A stretch of DNA of 30,765 bases from Entrophospora sp. SA101 (GCA_958430865.1 CAUDNR010004412.1:121791-152555), one strand, 5' to 3'; shown: positions 1-11,174, numbered from the stretch's first letter. Numbers and translations are program-made. The notes: a model not told the origin generated them from the sequence alone.

Positions 1-441
1 CCATTCAAAGATCAACCACATGATATAGATCTTGCTTTCAAGATCTGTGGTGGCTTAAGGCCTAGTTTTTCAGATAACACTCCAGAATGTTATATTAAGT
101 TAGCATACAAATGCACAGATGCTGATCCTGAAAAAAGACCAACAGCAAATGAGATTTTAAAAATTATTACTTTTTGGAAAGATGCAACTAATATTTATAA
201 ATCTAATTATTCTAATTATTCTGAAGAGCAGCTTGATGAATTAAAAGAAATAAGAAAAATATTTGAGGAAGCAGATAAAAAAGCCTTTAACCCTTCAACA
301 AATATGGCAACTGTTCATCCAAATGCTGTTTATACAAGTAGATTATTGAATTTTACAAATCTTCCTCAACCCATAAACTCCAATAAAGTTACAATTATTA
401 GTAATAATAACAGTAATTATCATCAATTGTTTGATTATTAA
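1..441 (+). CDS. Protein kinase, C-terminal part (partial gene)
   Basis: An open frame of 146 residues enters from the left edge and ends at TAA 439-441. It reads as the end of a kinase C-lobe: the helix around KICGGLRP, then TPECYIKLAYKCTDADP, then EKRPTANEI, which holds the invariant arginine of kinase subdomain XI. About 85 low-complexity, Asn/Ser-rich residues follow. This layout is typical of the large receptor-like/TKL-style kinase families expanded in Glomeromycotina. ATP-binding and catalytic loops lie outside the window, so activity and substrate cannot be judged. Family assignment is firm; the subfamily is inferred. Confidence 0.85.
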   Translation, partial: PFKDQPHDIDLAFKICGGLRPSFSDNTPECYIKLAYKCTDADPEKRPTANEILKIITFWKDATNIYKSNYSNYSEEQLDELKEIRKIFEEADKKAFNPSTNMATVHPNAVYTSRLLNFTNLPQPINSNKVTIISNNNSNYHQLFDY

Positions 442-790
442 TTTTAAAATTCAATATCAATACTAACATTAACATTGTTTTTATTATATCATAATTATCA
501 TATTTATAGAATCTAATCAAATTGATTTAGATTGTATTAATAATTGTAATTATTTCAATTATTTGATTATTATTTTAAAAATTAAATATCAATATTAATA
601 TTATTTTTATTCATAGGTTTTAATCACATGAATTTAAATAGTACTAATAATGGTAATTATTTGATTATTATTTTAAAAATTAAATATCAATATTAATATT
701 ATTTTTTTATAGATTCTAATCAAATAAATTTAGATATTTAAATTTATGAATAGCAATAATGTTCACTTGATAATTAATTAAATCTATATT
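430..790. repeat. Three imperfect tandem copies of the kinase gene's 3' end
   Basis: A segment starting TTGATTATTA, continuing through TTAAAAAT and AATATCAATA, and ending near TCTAATCAAATwxATTTAGAT-like sequence (variable positions) starts at about 430, 562 and 661. The first copy includes the stop codon of the kinase gene. The copies are imperfect, with spacings of about 131 and 99 bases. Confidence 0.6.
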
Positions 791-1160
791 ATCTAGAGTT
801 TTGTTTATTGCAAGGTATTACACACTCAGGGTCTCTAAATTTACTTAAACTGAATCATTTATTTTATTTTTGTTGATTTTAAAAATAAAACTTTCATCTA
901 TTTCAATATTAATAAAAATTGTCTGGAGTTTTTTTTTTTATTCCAACAAACCAAGTCTAACCAATTTTTCAGCGTTCTTTGATATTTGCGTGATAATTAT
1001 TGTTTGTTCAATGTTATAACATTGATTTCAAAACTTTTCCTTATTTCTGATCCAACCAGGAATTAAACTTTTCGTTACCTGTCCCTAGATCTTTTGAAAC
1101 AGCAGCAGTAATTGTGATGATTTTTGATTGGCATTCATTATTACAAGCATGTTATTATCA
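791..1160. other. AT-rich stretch without recognisable gene
   Basis: No open frame or motif that I can support. A short minus-strand frame near 1050-1120 (SKDLGTGNEKFNSWLDQK) looks protein-like but has no context. Confidence 0.4.
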
Positions 1161-1199
1161 ATTGCTTCCAATAAGATTTGATCAAATCTGATTCCATTA

Positions 1200-1602
1200 C
1201 AAAATATATTTTTTTTCCAAGTCTTCTTTGTCTTCAATTTCATCCAATTCCCAATCATCACTTTTCAATATAGGGTTAAGCAATGATTTTTCAATAATTG
1301 TTGTCAGTCATCAATCATCATCAGCAGCAATTTTTTAAAAAAGGAATAATTCTGGAATTTTATAAATCGATTCTTAATATAATTATTAAAGCTCTGCATG
1401 AGACAGTTTGCAAGGAGCTTTATAATTATAAAATATACTGGATGATGATAGATAATTTGATGAAAGTGTATAAAGATAATAATATCCATTCTCTTCCTTC
1501 AATGAATGAATAAGTAGTCTTAAAATTATCAATTAATTCATTAAAACATAATTCATCCATCACAGACTTCATAAATTCGATTATTTCATCATGATCCAGA
1601 CT
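1200..1602 (-). pseudogene. Possible decayed gene or terminal exons, unknown
   Basis: Two minus-strand segments look protein-coding by composition. One is 1602-1426: 58 codons containing EIIEFMKSVMDEL and SFIEGREWILLSLY, preceded by a good acceptor (TTGTTGTAG) and ended by TAA. The other is about 1290-1200, with the acidic KSDDWELDEIEDKEDLE and a TAA. The stretch between them is broken by stops in all frames. I do not recognise the protein. It could be the last exons of a minus-strand gene or a relic; no upstream exon is visible before the endonuclease V gene. The overlapping plus-strand frame 1298-1513 has weaker composition. Confidence 0.22.
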
Positions 1603-1963
1603 ATCCTACAACAATTGTACTGTATATGAAAAATAAATATTATAATGATAGTTTAGAATATTGTTTTAAATAGCTTTATTAAATAAATCCTTTCTATAAT
1701 AAATAATATTTCATCATCATTACAAATTAAATTAAACTTACATTAAGAGGAGGATTTCAAATATTTTCTTTTGCAAAAATATAATGATACCATAATCATT
1801 AGATCTTTTTACGATTATTTTGATAACCCTGCTTTAAAATATCATATTAATAATATATTTTAATGGTAAAACATTTTCATTAGGCTGTTTAATATAATCA
1901 GAAAAAATTTACACAAAATAAATTTACAAAAAGAATAGGGCTAAAAAAAAGGTTATTATTATT

Positions 1964-3020
1964 ATGGAATATATTGAAACCCCTTCATTATCACAAAAAG
2001 AAGCATGGGCAAGGTAATTAAATAGTCAGTTTTCGTTCCTTCTCATCAATTCTTATTTTTTTCTAATATATTAATAAATTTTTGTTGATTGAAAAAAAAG
2101 AGAACAAACGGAATTAAAATTAAAATTAATAGAAAAAGATGAATTAAGTTTTAAAAAAGTAACCAATAAACGAAAAAATAATGGTGATGGTGATGGCGAG
2201 GATGATGATGAAATTATAGAGTTCCAAGGATTAAAATATATTGGAGGTGTTGATTTAAGTTTTATCAAAGATAGTCAAGAAGATGCTGTTGCTTCATTAG
2301 TGATATTAGAATATCCAAGTTTAAATGTATGTATAATATACATACGTATATACGTGTATTTATTTATAGCATCAATAAATTATGTACACATATATTAAAT
2401 AATTAGGTAATTTATGAAAACTTTTTAAGCGTAAAATTAAAACTTCCGTATATTGCTGGATTTTTGGCATTTCGAGAAGTTGAATCTATTCTAGAATTGC
2501 TTAAAACACTTGAAAAATCAAATTCATCTATATATCCACAAGTCATAATCGTTGATGGTAATGGTACACTACATCCAAGGGGGTTTGGTTTGGCATCTCA
2601 CCTAGGCGTTCTTGCCAACATTCCAACAATTGGAGTTGCCAAAAATTTCTTACAAATCGATGATGGAGAAAATTTAACAATGGTGAACGTAAAAAATATG
2701 GCAAAAGAGAAGTTGAGTAAAGGTGGCGATACTTATTTGCTTGAAGGAAATTCCGGGACCATATGGGGTGCTGTAGGTGCAAAATTTAATTAATTGGTTG
2801 ATTATTATTATTCTTCGATCAAGCTAATCTACTATTTTTAAAAAAGGCACTTAGGAGTCTAGATTCTACTACAAACCCAGTATTTGTTTCTATTGGTCAT
2901 AGAATAAGTCTTGAAACCGCCATACATTTAGTACTTAAATGTTGCAAGTATCGTGTACCTGAACCTACAAGACAGGCTGATGTACGATCACGTGAATACA
3001 TCAGAACTCACTTTTTTTGA
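1964..3020 (+). CDS. Endonuclease V (four exons, complete)
   Basis: Exons are 1964-2013, 2101-2326, 2407-2772 and 2847-3020. Joined, they give 271 residues and all introns are GT-AG. Endonuclease V cleaves RNA or DNA one nucleotide 3' of inosine; the eukaryotic enzymes mainly act on inosine-containing RNA. Visible marks are the metal-binding acids D68 (GGVDLSF), E116 (FLAFREV) and D142 (IIVDGNG), the wedge PYIAGFLAF, then [22 protein letters not shown], a GTIWGA segment, [11 protein letters not shown] and PEPTRQAD near the end. Spacing of the three acids (48 and 26) equals that of the human enzyme from memory (D52, E100, D126), and length is close to the human 282. An acidic Asn/Gly/Asp insert (about residues 43-54) precedes the first motif. 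The start is the first ATG in frame with the spliced product. The frame running from 2464 to 2793 reads through the third intron and is not the true end. Confidence 0.93.
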
Positions 3021-3694
3021 TTCTATAAAACCATCATCCAATACCACCATTACCACATGTTCCATATCACCATCATGAAATATTTCATAAAATAAAGGTA
3101 AGCCCATGTATAAATGTTTATACTACTCATTGTTAGTAATAATCTCCTTTCTTTTCTTAACTTCTCGAATGTGGATGATCTTTTAGGGTTCTGGACAATT
3201 TGTAATAATATGTTGATTGCTTGATTAATATTAAAAAAAAAGATTTGTAATTTATTTTGAAATAAAAAAATACAAAAATCATAATTATTTGTTATTTTTA
3301 TTTATCAAATATATCATATATAGCATTATGACTTGCCATTAATAATAATAGTAATAATATTGCTAATGATGATGAATTATAATGAACAATAATTGTAATA
3401 ATATAATTAATAATAAAGATTAATAATAATAAAAATAAATGTTATTAATGTGATAATTATTATTGTTATAATTATAATCTATATATAATATAATAATATT
3501 TTAATAAATATGTTAAAATCTATTAAAGTCTTTATAATTTTTTTAAAAAAAAAAGTGAGAAGAAATAAATTAAATAAAGTAAATAATATGATAAAATTAA
3601 CAATGATAATGATAATATCAATTCACAATAGTTCGTTTATTCATTCGATAATCCGCTCATTCGTTCATTCATTCATTCATTCTATAATAAATAT
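3021..3694. other. Intergenic AT-rich sequence between converging genes
   Basis: This holds the shared 3' flanks of the endonuclease V gene (+) and the ArfGAP gene (-). It is rich in ATAAT runs. The frame at 3510-3863 is a composition artefact that runs antisense into the ArfGAP terminal exon. Confidence 0.6.
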
Positions 3695-5578
3695 CTACCA
3701 ACTGTTCCATTCATCATCCCATTTACCATCTTTCTTGGCATCTGACTTGATTTCATTTCGTCTTCTTGTAGTAGTTGTTGCTGTAGTAGTAGTAGACATA
3801 TTTCCGTCACCATTAATGACAGTTTTTGGAGAATTACTTCTACTATTAGAATTTCTTTGCTGATAATGATTAATTGTTTCGGTGAAGAAATCATCATTAT
3901 TACCATAATCACCATTATTTTGATATGATTGATTGAAGTCGGAACTTAGCGTCGGATAATTTGATCTGGCAGATGAAGAATTCGTAGCAGAAATATTAGA
4001 GATTGTTGACATTCCACGCGAAGCAGTTTCTGATACCTAAACAATTGAATTAATCGGACCCAATTAAAAAATCACCATGCAATAAAATGGAACAGAGTAA
4101 ATAATTATAAAGATAAATGGATGTCACATACTGTTTTACTAATTCCTGACACATAGCCAGATATTTGTTGCGTAAATTCAGGATCTCTAACTTTTTCAGT
4201 GGTGGGTTTTATCACACGTTCGTTAACTGTTTGACCCAAAGTTTCGGCACCTTGTGCGGCCAATTTAGCACCCTCGACCATTGATTGCCCCAAAAAATTA
4301 AGACCTTTGGCGAATACACCGACAGGATCATTCATCAAATCATTTAAATCTGGCACAGTTGAAGATGATGGGTTGGATTGTTCATTTGCAAATGCAGGGT
4401 TACCGAATCCAGTATATTTACCGCCTTGATTAGGTGGTAGATACTCGGACCGAGTTTCGTTTGTACGTCCCAAAGTTTCAAAATATGCTTCATTACGTGT
4501 TTTGTTGTTATTGTTGCTGCTGCTGCTGTTGTTGCTGTTGCTGTTGCTATTATCATTTATTCCAACGATACCATTTGATTGATATGATTGATATGTTGAA
4601 GAACGTGATGACGATGATGTGGTTGGCGATGATTTTTTATTATTTTCATTTGTTGTAGCATTAATGGCAGAGGAAAATTTTGATGATTGAGTTGATGAAT
4701 TTGAACGATTACTATTGGCTGATGATGGACGACTTGATATTCGAGCAGAAGTTGGTGAGGGCGTCCATTTTTTACCTTCGCATTTTGCAGTTAACTAAAT
4801 AAATGTACATACAAGTGCGTGTTTAAATGTTTGGAAAAATGATTTAACGTTGGGTAAGAAAATTTGTAAAATTTAAAATATAATTTTTAATAATTATACA
4901 AACTTTTTCACGATATTGTGCAGCAAAACTGCTATGATATTTATCTTTTAATGACATCTCTGGATAATAATCTGATGAAGATTCATAAAAATTTCGCCAT
5001 TCAGTATTACCACCAAGCTATAAATATATAAATATATAAATAAGTTGAATAATCAATTAATTGATAAAATAACAATAGTCTAAATCCAAGAAACCAAATA
5101 AAATGTTATCAATTCACTTACTTGCATTTTCTTTATCTGATCATCGTACCATTTGTCCATAGTGATAGAACGAACAAAACTAAATAATCATAATTATAAT
5201 AACATAAAATTTAATTTTTTTCTTACCATTGTGCTATTACCATTATCACCACCAGTGTTAATTCAAAAAAAAAAAAATAATAATATTCCTCATCTAAAAA
5301 TATAGAAAAAACATGGATTGAAAGTTTTCTTAAATTACCTAACATGAACTCCGAATGATCGATGGACACCCGAACATTCTAAACAGATAAATATACCAAA
5401 AGATACCGAGGCCCATTGTGGATTAGGTGAGCCACAATCTACACAATTCTAAATAGAAATAATAACAATTTAATATAATATAAAGTATATTTATTAAATA
5501 TTATAACTCATTCATTATTACCTTATTTCCTTCTTGTCTTTGAATATCATATAAAATCTTTTTATATTCAGCAGCCAT
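3695..5578 (-). CDS. ArfGAP1/Gcs1-type Arf GTPase-activating protein (six exons)
   Basis: Exons on the minus strand are 5578-5522, 5448-5339, 5179-5122, 5017-4904, 4794-4132 and 4036-3695. They join in phase with GT-AG introns to 447 residues. The N-terminal domain carries the zinc finger C21-C24-C41-C44 (CX2CX16CX2C) and the arginine finger R49 in [24 protein letters not shown] and YREKLTAKCEG follow, as in ArfGAP1. The middle (about 190-280) is Ser/Asn-rich, and [19 protein letters not shown] and the next residues form an amphipathic stretch like the membrane-binding ALPS/helical part of ArfGAP1. The tail ends DDEWNSW, a tryptophan-based acidic motif of the kind that binds the delta subunit of COPI. 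The expected role is to trigger GTP hydrolysis on Arf1 at the Golgi during coat cycling. Role and tail function come from family knowledge; the domain assignment is directly visible. Confidence 0.93.
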
Positions 5579-6046
5579 TGTAATGTAATTCGATTGATAA
5601 TGAATGAAATGAATGAGAGATGGACGTCGTTTTTTTTTTTTTTTTTGAAAGGTGAATTTTACAATTCTTTGTTTTAAAAATAAATTCAAACTTTGGTGTA
5701 ACAATTATGTATAAATAGTTGATTGGTTAATAATATTTAACCTGATTAAAAAAAGTAGAACAATGAATTTGTATTGGTATAAAAATGGAATTATAAAACA
5801 AGATCTATTTGTTACCTATCCACCACTAACAATTAATATTATTATTCAGTACGCATTCCAAGTCACAGAAAATTGACTCAAATTAAAAATCTTTTATATA
5901 AATTTTATTTGATATTGAAGGCCTGATTAATAAATAATAAGAAAAATCTTTATTTTGGTAAATGATAAATGATGCTAATAATCCTTGATTAGTTTCCATC
6001 ATTGAATAGAGCATTAAGAAATTGTGTGCATTTTATAGAATCAACC
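5579..6046. other. Upstream region of the ArfGAP gene, no gene seen
   Basis: A poly-T tract lies at 5630-5646, just upstream of the ArfGAP start on its coding strand (read as poly-A). Otherwise the sequence is featureless and AT-rich. Confidence 0.5.
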
Positions 6047-6256
6047 TTATACTGTACATTTATAATTTGCCTGAGCTATCTTTATAAGATGCCTTTCCAA
6101 AGTTATCATGTCTCTGGTACTAGAAATATTCGACGTCGAGAAAGAACAATAGACATTCTTACAACTAACTGTCTGTGTACCCGAGATTCCGTGTAAATGA
6201 CATATGGTAAAAGATAGAAGGCCGATGAGAGATTTTGCAGAAATAAATTTTACCAT
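6047..6256 (-). CDS. Possible small secreted protein (69 aa)
   Basis: A single-exon frame with an ATG start at 6256. Residues 1-26 look like a signal peptide: a basic start (MVKF), a hydrophobic core (LIGLLSF), then small residues before THR/GLN (HGISG|TQ). The mature part is about 43 residues with cysteines in SCKNVYC and YKCTV. Short Cys-bearing secreted proteins are common effector candidates in mycorrhizal fungi, but no family is recognised. An overlapping plus-strand frame (6002-6196) is of similar length, so chance is a real alternative. Confidence 0.28.
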   Translation of the reverse strand: MVKFISAKSLIGLLSFTICHLHGISGTQTVSCKNVYCSFSTSNISSTRDMITLERHLIKIAQANYKCTV

Positions 6257-6612
6257 TTTTCAATTGGCACAATCTACTGTATGTCACTGGTTTTCTTCTC
6301 CACTTTCCGATGCTTCGGATTAATATCCTTAATCATAATTATATCGGGTTTTGTCCTTGATTTCCAATTAATAATGCAATATTTTGATGTGTGTATGCAT
6401 ATATGATTAATGATTTCATATGAACACACCATTCTTTAATTTTTTTGCTGATAACATTTAAACAAACAAGAATTTTGAAAGAAATATAAATAATAAATAA
6501 AATAAATAAGAATTGCAACATTTAATATTAATATTTAGTCAGGAAAATTAATCACAAATAACATTCATCAATGTTAGCAATCTTCTGGTGTAAACAAAAC
6601 CTAGGTGTACAG

Positions 6613-6795
6613 TTATTGTAATAGCTGGAGAATTAGTTGGTTAGCGTCCACACATCTGCTGTATATAGGAGAATTATTAAAAGAGCCTGGCCTTATTCCC
6701 TCACCAATCTTCATTGCAAGATTAATCAATGATAGTTGACCTGTCGACGCACCACTGACATCAATGTATATGATTCTGTATATTGTGAAATCCAA
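6613..6795 (-). pseudogene. Protein kinase C-lobe relic
   Basis: The minus-strand frame contains INLAMKIGEGIRP, then FNNSPIYSRCVDANQLI. This matches the subdomain X-XI segment of the receptor-like kinases of this genome type (compare the kinase at the left edge: LAFKICGGLRP, TPECYIKLAYKCTDADP). There is no ATG start; the frame opens at TTG. The RPT arginine that should follow DANP is missing, and no other kinase motif is nearby. It is read as a fragment of a decayed kinase gene. Confidence 0.4.
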
Positions 6796-7716
6796 CTTCT
6801 CGTGAAAGGTTTTAGAGCGCGTTAAAATGAATGTGCAGTTGGCTTTACATGTGGATAAGTAAACGTTAATGAAAAATGAGTAAATGTCATTTTAATTTTT
6901 CAACTATAAAGTAATTTACAATTATTGTAAAGAGCAATAGTTATTATTACGTATGATAAAAGGTTATTTTCTACCTAATTCCTAATTTCGAATCACGTAT
7001 CACTCACTATTACTATTACTATTACTATGATACGCGTTTGAGATATTTGTTTATTTACAGTGTTTTTGTAAAGCTTTGGATTTTCCATGAGCTTTTTGTA
7101 AATTTTCTTTATTAACACTAACACTAATATAAGAATAAACTATGCAACTTCTTATTTATTCGTATTACTTGAATTGCATAATCCAATTCAAAAACGAAAA
7201 ATTAAAAATATTGCCATGCATATTAACGCTTGCATATCAGTTTTTTTTATAAATATGAATGCACATTTGTTAACGTATAATATAAATAAAGTTGTATATA
7301 GCTTATGTATGTTAATAAATTCAACCATCAATTGTATTTAACTGCATTGAAAAAAATGTATCGAGTGTATTTTTTTCTTTATCTTCTTTACCAATAAATT
7401 CCTTTATTCGTGAATACCATGTGAAATGTAACCAATGGCAATAATTTGTAAATACTCTCTATTATTACACATTATTTTTGATTTATTATATTAATAAAAA
7501 TCTAAAATGTGATTATGCTCATTTGGTGATAAGGTTTTGCAACTTCCATAACACCACCAATTACAGAAAAATTATTGTATGTTTAGTATTTTGATTTGTT
7601 GGTGTCTTTTTAATAATAGTTAGTCTATGTGTCAACTTTGGCTTTTTATTTCAGAATAATTTGATAGTAAGTATCTTTATCAAAAATGCATTATTGAATT
7701 TAAAGTATTTTTCTAG

Positions 7717-7950
7717 GTTTTTTTATTTAAGATAACTCAGAGTAATCCGCCTGATGAAACTGAGAAAGACAAATCAACAGATGAGGAATTAAAAGTTAAA
7801 GAAGAAGAGACTGATGAGCAAGTTGAAATTTATCTTGCAGATGTCATGAAGCAGTTGGAGAAGGAGCCTTTATTTGAGGTATACGGTGTGTCAAAATTTA
7901 ATTCCAATTCTTCTGCCACATTTTCAATGTTAAACAGGAAAATTCCGTGA
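7717..7950 (+). CDS. Exon-like open frame, unknown (copy 1)
   Basis: The frame opens after TAG 7714-7716, which also forms a plausible acceptor (TTTTTCTAG), and runs 77 codons to TGA 7948-7950. It is acidic and charged: PPDETEKDKSTDEELKVKEE, then EQVEIYLADVMKQLEKEPLFE. Composition is protein-like and unlike its AT-rich surroundings. A donor-like GTATAC follows LFE, so it may be an internal exon ending near 7879. No companion exons and no family are recognised. Confidence 0.28.
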   Translation, partial: VFLFKITQSNPPDETEKDKSTDEELKVKEEETDEQVEIYLADVMKQLEKEPLFEVYGVSKFNSNSSATFSMLNRKIP

Positions 7951-8341
7951 TTATATTCGATCACAGTCCAAACAAACCGGTCGGCTGATATCAATCAAAG
8001 AAAAATCCATTCATCAGCCGTTAAATTTCTCCAATTAAGAATTAAAAAATTTTATAAAAGAACAGTATATTTTTCACATATTTTCAGTACGGAAATGTGC
8101 TGAACCTTCCAGCGAAAGTGCACCTTTTATGAAATACACACACTGACAGCATACATACAAATAAATCAAGTATGTCTTTGGGTGTAAAATTATACTTAAA
8201 AAAAAAAATTTCATAATAAAATGTTTATTTGGTTCATTAAATTTGTAATAAATAAAATATCTCGTACTTGATAATTATATAAAACCAAACTTGAATACAC
8301 ATCCCACATAATATTAATTATAAATTATCTAATACAGAAAT

Positions 8342-9161
8342 TCAACTGAATATCGTACGTAGAAATATTCCAATGAGTTTACCCAGAAGTTTAAGCAACC
8401 CTCCTAACCCAGATATCCCTGCAGCACCAACACTTTGCAACACAGAACAAAGGCCTCCAGCAACAACATATCCACCTTGCGCAGCCATATATGCAGCAGC
8501 CCGAGTTCCTTGGATTATTCCATCAGCACCAAAACCTATTGCTCGGATTATTCCGACAAAAATAGTTGGAAAGAGACAAATTAAAATCAATATTCCGATT
8601 CCAATAGCAATTTCGATAATGATGCCATAATTTTCTTGGAAAAATTTGATTATAACGTCATAACTGTCTACGAAAAATTTGGCTATAGCATCACCAGCGT
8701 CTTTGAAAAATTTGGCTATAGCATCACCATTGTCTTGGAAAAACTTGGTTATAGCATCACCAATGTCTTTGAAAAATTTGGCTATAGCATCACCGATTTC
8801 ATCAAATATCGTTCTGTCATCGATTGTCGAAAAATCGGTCATGGTCTTGTTGGACATTTCATCAATCTGGTCTGTGTTGTTAACATTTAGCGTGATTTCA
8901 TTGATGTTTGGATCCTGTACGGAGAATATTGGTGGAGTTTCAATTTTATTCTCATCCAACTGATTTTTGGGTATGGGGGCGCTGACGACAGTTTGACATA
9001 ATAACAATAATATAATAGCGACAATAAAAATGACTACCGCCTTGTAGGTGCTACAAAATCGAATTTTTTAAAAAAAAATAAAAGCATAAGCGACATATTA
9101 CGAAAAAGTAAACAAAATTAGTTAGAGCTTACCTTTTATTAGAGTTGTTAATTGTCGCCAT
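8342..9161 (-). CDS. ISG12/IFI6-16-like protein with 11-residue repeats (copy 1)
   Basis: Exon 1 is 9161-9133 (MATINNSNK plus two bases) and exon 2 is 9050-8342. The donor is AAAAG|GTAAGC and the acceptor GATTTTGTAG, giving 245 residues. Residues 13-34 form a signal peptide or anchor (AVVIFIVAIILLLL) ending VVSA|PIP. A polar stretch with several Asn follows. Residues 95-149 are five 11-residue repeats of the form xGDAIAKFFKD. After a hydrophobic segment (about 151-179) comes GYVVAGGLCSVLQSVGAAGISG, which closely resembles the hallmark Gly/Ala segment of interferon-inducible ISG12/IFI6-16 proteins (small, hydrophobic, reported in mitochondrial or other membranes). In-frame TTG at 9007 is internal, not the start. 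Antisense frames here are shadows. Fold and localisation are inferred; no biochemical role can be read from sequence. Confidence 0.75.
8633..8797 (-). repeat. Coding 33-bp repeat array, five units (copy 1)
   Basis: Five 33-base units encode IGDAIAKFFKD, IGDAITKFFQD, NGDAIAKFFKD, AGDAIAKFFVD and SYDVIIKFFQE. On the plus strand it appears as repeated AAATTTGGCTATAGCATCAC. An 11-residue period equals about three helical turns. Confidence 0.9.
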
Positions 9162-9218
9162 TATTATTTTTTTAAAGTTAAATCAATAATATTTTATAAA
9201 ATTTTTTTTTGTAGAACC

Positions 9219-9235
9219 TATAAAAAGATACAATG
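9219..9235 (-). promoter_or_regulatory. Conserved upstream element of ISG12-like gene (copy 1)
   Basis: CATTGTATCTTTTTATA on the coding strand, 57 bases before the start codon. The same element, allowing one or two changes, precedes every ISG12-like gene in the window at nearly the same distance. Its T-rich/TATA part may set the transcription start. Confidence 0.5.
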
Positions 9236-10547
9236 GGCTTTTGGGCGCAGAAAATAACTCCGAAAATGGAAAATTGATCTTTGTATTAGCAACCTTCGGA
9301 GTTGTCCTTTTTATTTCCTGCGCCTATTTGATTTGATTGATTACCGATTTTATTATTCCCAAGAGATGTTATTATCTGTTATTATTATTTCTCGAAAACG
9401 CTTTTATCATATAGTAGTATTAATATTAATATTTATTTGGGAGAAAACCAAAAAACCATTTTTTTCATGAATACAAATTATAATCCTTCAACCAAAAATG
9501 GAGAAGCTTTTGACGAAGCTGATAACAACAATAATATAATTACGAAATAGCAATCATGCATTAAATACGTGTTTATACTATTTATCTTAATTTGCAGGAT
9601 CAGTATCTTACTCATACAAACCTTTCTAGAATGGATAGATAGATAATCTACACATTTATATGCAATATAATAAATCTCTCTTTATTATGTTTTATTATGT
9701 CTTCAAAACCATACCAAATGTTTAAGGGTAGAGCGATCCAAAATATTTTTTGAGAGTAACATCACGTTTTATTTCACTTTGAAGGTTAATAAAATAAAAA
9801 ACTTACAAATAAGATTTATAAATATATATATTTAAAGGTTTTCTTTTCATTTCAGCACCAACAAACCAACATTAATTATGTAGGTTACTGAGAAAACTCT
9901 TTTAAAAATAATATCACATGCAAATTAGTAGGTAGAACTTGTAAGTGAATGGGTTAACAACACAAATGATATATGTTTTTACTAATTACTTAGTTTTTTT
10001 AATAGAATTACAACAAAGTCAAGCACATGAAGGGTAGTATGGTGTAATGTAGTGTTTAAATATTAATATATAGTTCACTTTCTATAATGGTTTATGAAAA
10101 AATGTCCATTAGAGACAGTAATGTTTTATATATAGAACATATAAATCAAGCTTAAATTCTCATTCTATTATTATTGTTGTTGTAGAAAGAGTAAACTAGT
10201 TACTATTTTTTTCTGACACATTTCAAAATTTCGAGTAGTTAAGTTTATATACCACAAGAGTTGAAACTCCAATATGTCCTTTATATTAATGCTAACAGTC
10301 ATGAAGTACTTGAACAACTTTTAAATTGCAAAATAAAATCATGTAATGCAAAATTTTTTTAGTCATTTTGTATAACAGATTTTTAAAATTGCAAGATAAA
10401 ATCGTGTAACGTAAAATTGTTTTTAGTCATCTTGTATAACAAATTTTTGTTATTATTATGGTCAATCAATCTACTCTTCTTAATAATGAATTTTCTTTAC
10501 AAAATAATTTATAAAAAAAAAAAAAGAACCAAAGAAACAAACTAAGA
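9236..10547. other. AT-rich flank inside the duplicated unit (copy 1)
   Basis: No gene seen. The first 100 bases include GGGCGCAGAAAATAACTCCGA and its neighbours, which are partly conserved, inverted, upstream of the 17754 paralog (TTTTCGGAG and CTCTGCGCC), so they are likely promoter sequence. A short A/T microsatellite lies near 9820-9836. Identical sequence recurs at 14120-15431. Confidence 0.5.
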
Positions 10548-10628
10548 ATGGCTGATGAAAATTCATATTTATTGCCAAGAACCTTACCAGACTTGATAGA
10601 AGAAAATGAGTTTAATGAAAATGATGAG
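10548..10628 (+). CDS. Possible first exon, 27 codons (copy 1)
   Basis: ATG 10548 begins MADENSYLLPRTLPDLIEEN and ends ENDE before a donor-like GTATTT; read through, it stops two codons later (TAA 10635). Composition is protein-like. No acceptor exon joins in phase: the next candidate, after ACCAG at 10765, gives an immediate TAG. Probably the 5' remnant of a lost gene. Confidence 0.22.
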
Positions 10629-10896
10629 GTATTTTAATAAAATCTCACAAGTTGCTTTTGGAATTATGTATATTTGTAAATTAAAATGCATCCAATACTA
10701 ATAATCTTATACTGTGCTTCTCTCCCATGTATTTCAACTGTTCATTTTGATTTAACATAAACCAGATGTAGAAGGTGGTGATCATTATTGTATGAGATTG
10801 TTGAAGAAAATGATGCTAAACAATGGAATCACCACCAAAAAGCATAATCACTCAGTTTGATTGAAGATTTTCTCAATATAATCAACACTTGGTAGA

Positions 10897-11174
10897 TTCT
10901 GAATAAAGATGGCACCTCAATTAGTTGCAACTAATTGCAGCATATAAAAATTGAATTGTGGTTGCTCATCCGGAAAATATAAAAAAATTTTACATGTGTC
11001 AATTGTAAGTTTAATAATAAAGTGTAAAACTTATGTCGGCACTGTAAGATTTACACAATATTATGTCGGCATCGTAAGATTTATGCAAGTTTACGCTAAA
11101 TTAATTTCCTGATGCTGTTGCAGCATATGAAAATTGAATTGCAGCTAATTGTGATTCCCATCTTTAATTCTGAA
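10897..11174. mobile_element. MITE-like inverted-repeat element (copy 1)
   Basis: The ends TTCTGAATAAAGATGG (10897) and CCATCTTTAATTCTGAA (to 11174) are imperfect inverted repeats. Homology continues inward through CAATTAGTTGCAA and its counterpart TTGCAGCTAATTG. Length is 278 bp with no coding capacity. The 361-bp repeat R begins inside it at 10988. No target-site duplication was identified. Confidence 0.38.

Noticed and set aside
1298..1513. Plus-strand 71-aa gene
   Set aside because: Composition is close to AT-rich noise, and the opposite strand has better protein-like segments and a splice acceptor.
3510..3863. Plus-strand frame of 117 residues
   Set aside because: Low-complexity Ile/Ser/Val sequence antisense to the ArfGAP terminal exon.
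4434..4658. Plus-strand frame with a run of cysteines
   Set aside because: Antisense to the Ser/Asn codon repeat of the ArfGAP middle region.
8373..8963. Three plus-strand frames opposite the ISG12-like gene (and the same at 13257-13847)
   Set aside because: Antisense shadows of the repeat-rich coding exon; the minus strand has the signal-anchor, conserved intron and family signature.
8342..9007. 221-aa single-exon version of the ISG12-like protein
   Set aside because: Its first codon is TTG inside the hydrophobic segment; a short conserved first exon with ATG gives the better 245-aa model.
10766..10856. Second exon for the 27-codon frame at 10548
   Set aside because: The phase required by the upstream donor gives an immediate TAG; the open frame is in another phase.
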